Assembly (NCBI GenBank): GCA_030426465.1
Contig: JAUHYK010000014.1
Location: forward strand, 1-64,000
Direction of reading: 5' to 3'
Source of the DNA: Alphaproteobacteria bacterium
GTDB lineage: Bacteria > Pseudomonadota > Alphaproteobacteria > Caulobacterales > Parvularculaceae
Length of the DNA: 64,000 nt
In this document: one piece after another, positions 63,591 to 64,000 of the stretch
How positions within the stretch are numbered: the stretch's first letter is position 1
Layout of the letters: each line of letters opens with the position of its first letter
The notes under the pieces: generated by a model
Database searches by the model: none
Told to the model about the DNA's origin: nothing
The model's input: only the letters and a program-made list of their open reading frames with translations
Translations under genes and position numbers: made by a program

Positions 63591-64000
63591 TTAGTGAATA
63601 CGGAAGATAACCGGTCCCTGCGCCTCTGCTTCCGCTTGTTCGGCTGCCCGCCAATGCGGTTTCATCCCATGCGCAAATACAATCGCAATCACCAGCGCCG
63701 GAGCGAAAATGGCCGCTATCGTATCAAGACTGAAACTCGTGGCCGCCGGAACGCCGATGGCGAGAAGAACAAACACTGCGATGGCGACCCCGCTCGCAGC
63801 GCCAATATAGGGCCAGACATTTCGCCGTTTTCGCTTTTCCAGTGCAGCGAAAAGCGGCGCGCCAAAGATGACGCTGGCGCCGAAACCGACAAGAAAAATC
63901 AGGATGCTGACAAACAGGGCTTCCAGGAATTGCGAGATGAGCCCGCTCAAAAAAAAGCCGTCTAAAAGGCTTCGCGCCAACGCCAAAAGAAATGTCAGCG
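63591..64000 (-). CDS. Membrane protein, truncated by the window edge
   Basis: The open frame continues past 64000 without a stop, so the N-terminus is outside the window; only a TTG at 63986 could start inside. The visible part has helices at about residues 10-45 and 60-110 (counted from that TTG), with a basic loop 'EKRKRRNVWPYIG', and a soluble tail 'WRAAEQAEAEAQGPVIF'. I do not recognise a family. Confidence 0.6.
   Translation of the reverse strand, partial: LTFLLALARSLLDGFFLSGLISQFLEALFVSILIFLVGFGASVIFGAPLFAALEKRKRRNVWPYIGAASGVAIAVFVLLAIGVPAATSFSLDTIAAIFAPALVIAIVFAHGMKPHWRAAEQAEAEAQGPVIFRIH

Overview
The window is a chromosomal segment from an alphaproteobacterium, most likely of the Caulobacterales / Hyphomonadaceae / Parvularculaceae branch. 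This rests on gene content: MipZ, ChpT and an SpmX-like polar muramidase (cell-cycle and polarity genes of the Caulobacter type), the alphaproteobacterial families DUF1150, DUF1467, DUF1489 and TIGR02301, an LptC-LptA-LptB-RpoN-HPF-PtsN cluster, and RNase J with a type III pantothenate kinase next to a nuo operon. GC content is fairly high and coding density is very high. I see no insertion sequence, prophage, CRISPR array or rRNA operon. The only stable RNA genes found are tRNA-Val(UAC) and tRNA-Leu(UAG).

Layout. 1-9.8 kb: protein quality control on the minus strand (tRNA-Leu, tig, a JmjC/cupin oxygenase, clpP, clpX, lon, hupB, tRNA-Val), with one plus-strand exosortase-type secreted protein gene set between clpX and lon. 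10-16 kb: a GNAT enzyme coupled to the NAD(P)HX repair enzyme Nnr, glnB without a following glnA, a closely divergent SRAP/NUDIX pair, a TIGR02301 protein and pyrC. 16-20.7 kb: plus-strand housekeeping (ygfZ, MAPEG, PRC-barrel lipoprotein, tag, a KAS III enzyme, RNase D-like nuclease). 20.8-25.8 kb: lptC-lptA-lptB-rpoN-hpf-ptsN. 25.8-33.1 kb, minus: DUF1150, a threonine-dehydratase-like enzyme, uppP, a single-domain response regulator, chpT, then ydbL-ynbE-ydbH. 33.3-37 kb: an M23 endopeptidase and three secreted minus-strand proteins, including an acidic undecad-repeat protein and a probable Septknot (7_1 knot) protein. 37.3-46.4 kb: DEAD-box helicase, GGDEF protein with a CtrA-like site upstream, a divergent HxlR / isomerase pair around a large inverted repeat, J-domain membrane protein, mipZ, a lone pilus-type chaperone, a SPOR lipoprotein, and the spmX-DUF1489 operon. 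46.8-47.4 kb: a small membrane ORF that seems to continue in the -1 frame after a slippery stop. 47.4-61.8 kb, minus: mgtE, DUF1467, rnj, coaX, birA, nuoN-M-L-K-J, an interruption by a plus-strand secreted protein and a cytochrome c, then nuoI-nuoH. 61.8-64 kb: an intergenic region dense in inverted repeats, two paralogous DUF2807 proteins and a membrane protein cut by the window edge.

How it fits together. Three themes recur: envelope biogenesis (LPS export, the YdbH-YnbE-YdbL system, UppP, M23 and SPOR proteins), proteolysis tied to cell-cycle control (Lon, ClpXP, ChpT, MipZ, SpmX, GGDEF), and respiration (the membrane half of complex I). Second-look items are the candidate -1 frameshift at about 47.0 kb, the Septknot and undecad-repeat proteins at 35-37 kb, the HxlR operator at 40.6 kb, the CtrA-like box at 38.76 kb, the SpmX-like protein lacking a catalytic Asp, and the strong plus-strand terminator facing nuoH with no gene in front of it. 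No wholly new multigene system is obvious; these are local oddities in a conserved background.
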